A stretch of DNA of 64,000 nt from Spisula solida. Its lineage: Eukaryota; Mollusca; Bivalvia; Venerida; Mactridae. Of this stretch, positions 28,301 through 34,300 are shown piece after piece. The position numbers were made by a program, and so were the translations under genes. The notes beneath the pieces were generated by a model. It saw nothing but the letters and a program-made list of their open reading frames with translations, was not told the DNA's origin and did not search any database. Every line of letters starts with the position of its first letter. Position 1 is the stretch's first letter. The stretch is taken from positions 49,812,734 to 49,876,733 of the forward strand of contig OX365946.1 in assembly GCA_947247005.1 (NCBI GenBank), written 5' to 3'.

Positions 28301-31300
28301 AACTGGTTCGATTCAATTTCATACCAATGATTAACCGGTTTCAAAATATTGAAATCGTCCCTGTCCTAACATTGACAAATTGTATAAGTGGTAGATTTAA
28401 TAACTTGAAACACGCTTACGGCAGAATACAACACATTTGTTGCCATTTTAACATGATAGTAGGTACCTGTATAAGATCCGACTTTACTACATCTGTTTTG
28501 GCATCAGTTGATATATTCTCTGTCTCCTCCTTGGCTTCAGCTAATAATGAAGCCAGTGCATTACGTCTTAATTCCAGCTCATCCAGTTCTTCATCATCGT
28601 CATCATCATCACCTCCATCAGCTGCTGAGTCAACCTCCTATATAATACAAGTAATTAAGAATTGCAAGCAATACAGAAGTACCCTACCGGTTTTAAGCCA
28701 TTTTCAATGTTTCTGTTGCCATAGCAACCACATTTTTTGTCAGAATCAAAATATTTTTAGACGTGCATAATCCCCTCATTGCCCCCTATCCACATATCAA
28801 GTTTCATAAACCTAGCTTGAGTTATAACTGACTGACTGACTGACTGACGGCAAACCTATAACCCCTCCGGTCAAAAACCGGTAGGGGACTAATAAAACAT
28901 CAATATAATAAATACATGCATATACAAGGGATTATCAATAAATAATGAGTTATACATGTAACTTTGTTATAATGTACTGATTTTACTAAAACCTCAGCTG
29001 GAAGTAGTTACATATATTAGATGCATCACTAAATATTATTAGTTACATGGTCATCTAGTGACCTGGTATCATCCCGTACCAGGTCACTAGATGACCATGC
29101 AATGAATTTACCCTACCGATGGCCATTCACAATGAATAACCACTCTTAAAACAAGAGCTGTCCACTAACAGTGTGCTCCACTAATCGCAGCGCCATGCTA
29201 GGATAGTACAATAATTATATATTCAAAACAAAATGCTTCATAACAGCAGCATTACCCTCTGCTGTGTAGAGGTTGGGGCTTCTAAGTCGAAAAAGGGGGA
29301 TAATTTGGACAAATTATGCAGGACCGTTACCTACTCATGTGTAGGTCCCCTTGGTGATGAAGGTAAACAAATAAGCATTTCTTAGTCCAAAAGGGGGCAT
29401 AATTTCAACAAAATGCTAAGTAGTTATCTTCTCCTGTGTAGGGGCTGGGGTCATGATGGTGAACAAGTATGCAAAATATCAAAGCAATATATCAATTCAC
29501 TTTGAAGATATAAGGGGTTAAAAAACCTGTACATAAACTTTAACGTTTGCATTTCCAAGTCCAAAAGGGGGCATAATTTCAACAAAATGTTTGATAGAGT
29601 TACCCACCCCTGTGTAGGGGTTCGGGTCATGATGAAGAACAAGTATGCATAGCATTATGTGAATGCACTTTGAAAATATTAGAGGTGAAAAAACCTGGAC
29701 CTAAACTTTAACATTTGCACTAAGTTGAAAAAAGGGGGCATAAATTCAACAAAATGCCTGATAGAGTTACCTACTCCTGCATATATGGGTTGGGGTCATG
29801 ATGGCTAACAAGTATGCAAAGTATGAAAGCATCATCTCAAAGGACTTAGAGAATATAAGAGGTTAAAAAACCTGTGCCTAAACTTTGTCAAAAGTGTAAC
29901 GCCGACGCTCGGCTGACTGCAATAGCTCCCTTATTCTACGAATAGTGGAGCTAAAAAGCATGCACCTCAAAAGAAAGACTGCTGAAATCAGTTAATTGGT
30001 CTTTATTTGCCTCAAAAGTAAGACCAACACAACAAGAGGGCCCAAAGGGCCCTAGGTCGCTCACCTGTCGTACTAGTGCAAGCACACCCCTATGGTGACC
30101 CTACACATTTTCTGAATAAAATTTAAGAAAATTTAGCCTCTATTGCAAGTTTTCTTATGATTTGACCATGTGACCTAGCTTTTGACCCCAGATGACTTAA
30201 TTAATATCAAACTTAACCTAGATTGTGCTGAGATGATCATTACGACCAAATTTCATAAAGATTAAGTCGAAATTGTGACCTCTGGTGATTACACAGGGTT
30301 TTTCTATGATCTGACCTATAATTTAAACAAAATATTTTGGAAACAATATAAATGTACGTACAAAAACATACTTTAAAGACAAAACATTACCTAAACACTT
30401 AAAAAATAAATATTATGCTCCCAGTGGGGTTTGAACCCATGACCCTCAGAAATATGTCAATTGACATTGTGACCTTGTTTTTGACCCCAGATGACCCAAA
30501 ATCGAACTTGACCTACATTTTGTTGACATGATCGTCGTGACAAAGTTTCATAAAGATTAAATTGAAATTGTAACCTCTGGTGACGACACAAGGTTTTTCT
30601 ATGATATGAGCTAGACCTATAATTTAAAAAAAAAAATTCCGCCATATATTAACTGTACAAATACATGCTATAAAGACAAAACAATACCTAAACACTTAAA
30701 AAAAATTTTAAAAAAATAAAAATTATGGTTCCAGTGGGGTTTGAACCAACGACACTCAGGAAAATGTCAATTGGCATTGTGAGTTTTATAATTGACGGTG
30801 TGACCTTGTTTTTGATTCCAGATGACCCAAAATCGAACTTTACCTAGATTTTGTTGACATTATCATTGTGACCAAGTTTCTTAAAGATTTATAAAAAAAT
30901 ATGACCTCCAGTGACTACACAAGGTTTTTCTATAACTTGACTTAGTGACCTAGTTTTTGACCTCAGATGACCCAATATCCAACTTGACCTAGAATTTGTT
31001 GAGATGATCATTGTGACCAAGTTTCGTAAAGATTAGGCCAAATTTGTGACCTCTAGAGAGGACACAACCCAATTGTTGACGGACGGACGACGGACGAGAG
31101 TGATCACAAAAGCTCACTCTTTGTGACAGGTGAGCTAAAAATTAGACCACTTTGATAGGGCATGTATCTCAATGGCTGGCTTATTATTGAGATGTTATTG
31201 TAACTACACCCCATATCCAGAGCCGCCCATGACAAAAAGTGAACAGACTCATACAGATACAAATGTAGTATACATTAGTCAAGGGAGACAATAATATAAA

Positions 31301-34300
31301 CATAATTATTCATATTATTATATATAAGACTAACTATAAAAGAAGTTGAACAAACCGTTGATTTTTCTTCTAATGGAATTATGGGAACCTTTAATACAGA
31401 ATTGTCAGCACTTGTTAACTTAGTTTCATCGTGTCGATCAGGACTCTCGATAGTTACTGAAAATGAACACATACAAAACTCAAGTTACTATAACTGCAGA
31501 CAAAAAAATAAGAATTAAAAGTGTAGAGGGCAATAACCTTGAGTAACAAGAGCTGTCCACGAACAGCGCGCTCCACTATTCGCAGCGCCATGCTAGGATA
31601 GTACAATAATTATATATTCAAAACAAAATGCTTCATAACAGCAGCATTACCCTCAGCTGTGTAGAGGTTGGGGCTTCTCAGTCGAAAAGGGGGATAATTT
31701 GGAAAAATTATGCAGGACTGTTACCTACTCATGTGTAGGTCCTCTAGGTCATGATGGCAAATAAATAAGCATTTCTTAGTCCAAAACGGGGAATAATTTC
31801 AACAAAATGCTAAATAGTTATCTTCTCCTGTGTAGGGGTTGGGGTCATGCTGGTGAACAAGTGTGCGAAGTGTCAAAGCAATATATCAATGCACTTTGAA
31901 GATATTAGAGGTTAAAAACCTGTACCTAAACTTTAACATTTGCATTTCCAAGTCCAAAAGGGGGCATAATTTCAACAAAATGCTTAAAAGAGTTACCTTC
32001 CCCTGTGTAGGGGTTGGGGTCATGATGGAGAACAAGCATACAAAGCAATATGTGAATGCACTTCGAAAATATTTGAGGTAAAAAAACCTGTACCTAAACT
32101 TTAACATTTGCACTAAGTTAAAAAGGGGGCATAATTTTAACAAAATGCTCAATAGAGTTACCTACCTATGTGTATGGGTTGGGGTCATGATGGTGAACAA
32201 GTATGCAAGGTATCAAAGCAATATGTCAATGCACTTAGAAGATATTAGAGGTTAAAAAACCTGTACCTAAACTTTAACATTTGCGTTTACAAGTCAAACA
32301 TAAATGTTACAGTGACCTTGACCTCAAAATAGGAGGCATCTACTGTTGCTAGCCAACCTCCATGTAAAGTTAGAATATCCTAGGGCAAAGCGTTCTTGAG
32401 TAATTTAACGGAAACCATTTGGTCTACTGACCGACCTACTGACATGTGCAAAGCAATATACCCCCTCATCAAAGATGGGGGGATAACTATGGTACATGTA
32501 GCTACAATTGTACCTTAATTTGACATGTGAAGTTCCTTTGTAATCCAACCTTTGGATACAAAATATCCAATTGGCAATAATTCAGTGAAAATTTATCCAA
32601 GCCATAGCATGCCACCGACATGAATAACTGTATGGTCTTATCATTTTATGGAGATTTTACAAAGCAAGAGGAGGGTTCCACTAAATGCTGATTTTCAAGG
32701 GTCCCTTTGATAATTTTGTACAAAAGCCAGTATTTTATCATTTTATACTATAGCCCAAACACCTGTAATTATAATGTAAAGAAAACATTACCCTTCAGCT
32801 ACAATCAAGACGGTCAAATTGTGGCCTTTTAAAACTTTCATTGGTAAAATGGTCATTTCAAGGGTCAAATGGAACCTGATCTACACAAACATTTAATCAC
32901 TTACCTATATCTTTTGTGCATTTTTTATTTACATCTGTTTCTGTTTGTGTGAGCATCTCTTCCTGTAGTTTGATTGTTGCCAACCGTCCTTTGATATCCT
33001 TATATTCTTCCAACAAAGACAAGTAATCATCCACTTCATCATCATTTTCATTCTGTTGTTTATCTTTGGAAGATCTTAGTTTACGATTTGTCCAAACTTT
33101 TGATAATTAAGGATTCATAAAGTGGTATATTACGTGCATGATATATAATTTGAAAGTGTCAGGAAAACAACTTTCCCAATCAAAGTACCCTTGTTCATGT
33201 GAAAGTTAAGTGTTGGTATTTACTAAATGTTACTATGTTTCAATTATTTACAAATCATTTATAATAGGAAGTCCACTGTACAGGAATATGGCTAGTTATT
33301 AAACTTTATGAGGCATGCTTAATACATAAGCGTGATTCAAAGTGAAACTGTCCAGTTTTCAGCAGATTTCACCATGTTTTTATCATGTCACATTGACTAA
33401 ATCTGGTCATTCTATCTGATTAGCTCTGATTCTGACTTCAATATCCTAATATCCAATCATTTAATTATAGCAAAAGCAAGTTACAGAAAGGCAGCCTTAA
33501 CAAAAAGCATTTTGGGTGAAATTTGCGCCACGATTTGTCCAACCTCAAATTTCACCATTTTCTAGAACATTGTTGTGTTGTGAGCGTAATTATTTCTTTA
33601 CATTTCACACATAACTTACTCAGCTTAAAATAATGCCAAGCTATTGTTTTATAATTATTAAAGACCTAAATATACACAGATTGAAACAGATGGACACTTA
33701 ATTGAAAACGGAGAGAAAATGCAAAATAGCATGCAGCAGACTCGGATATTTTGCATACACGCTTTTGTTAGTCATCCCTTTTTAATGAACATTATCTCAT
33801 TTTGAAGAGCTAAGTTTCTTCTACTACATGATGTAACTTATTTTTTTCTATCTCTTGTAGAATTCAGAAAATTATTGTTTGAATGAGGCGAATAGGGTAT
33901 TTTGAACTATTTTCTGATAAAATCTGAATTTCCATTAAAATGATAGTAGGTCTGGCACTTTGAGGTATACTGTTTTATTCCTTGACTGATCTCAATAAAT
34001 AAGGTATCATTTTAAAGCAGAATAATAAATCTATTGCATAAATATTTTTTCCTATGTATATTAAAACATGAGATATAAGGTATTAATAACAAACGAGATT
34101 TCGCGAGATTTCAGAAGACTGCCGCGAGATATTGTGAGATTTGGTAGATTTTTCTAATCTGCGTATATTTAGGTCTTTGTAATTATACTGTGTTATTTGG
34201 TGTATAAATGTGATGCGATGAGATTATTGTTTAGACCGACTTCTATCCCTTTGTGTGAAATAACTTAAGGAGTATTTTTATAGAAAAAGCTGAAAAACAC

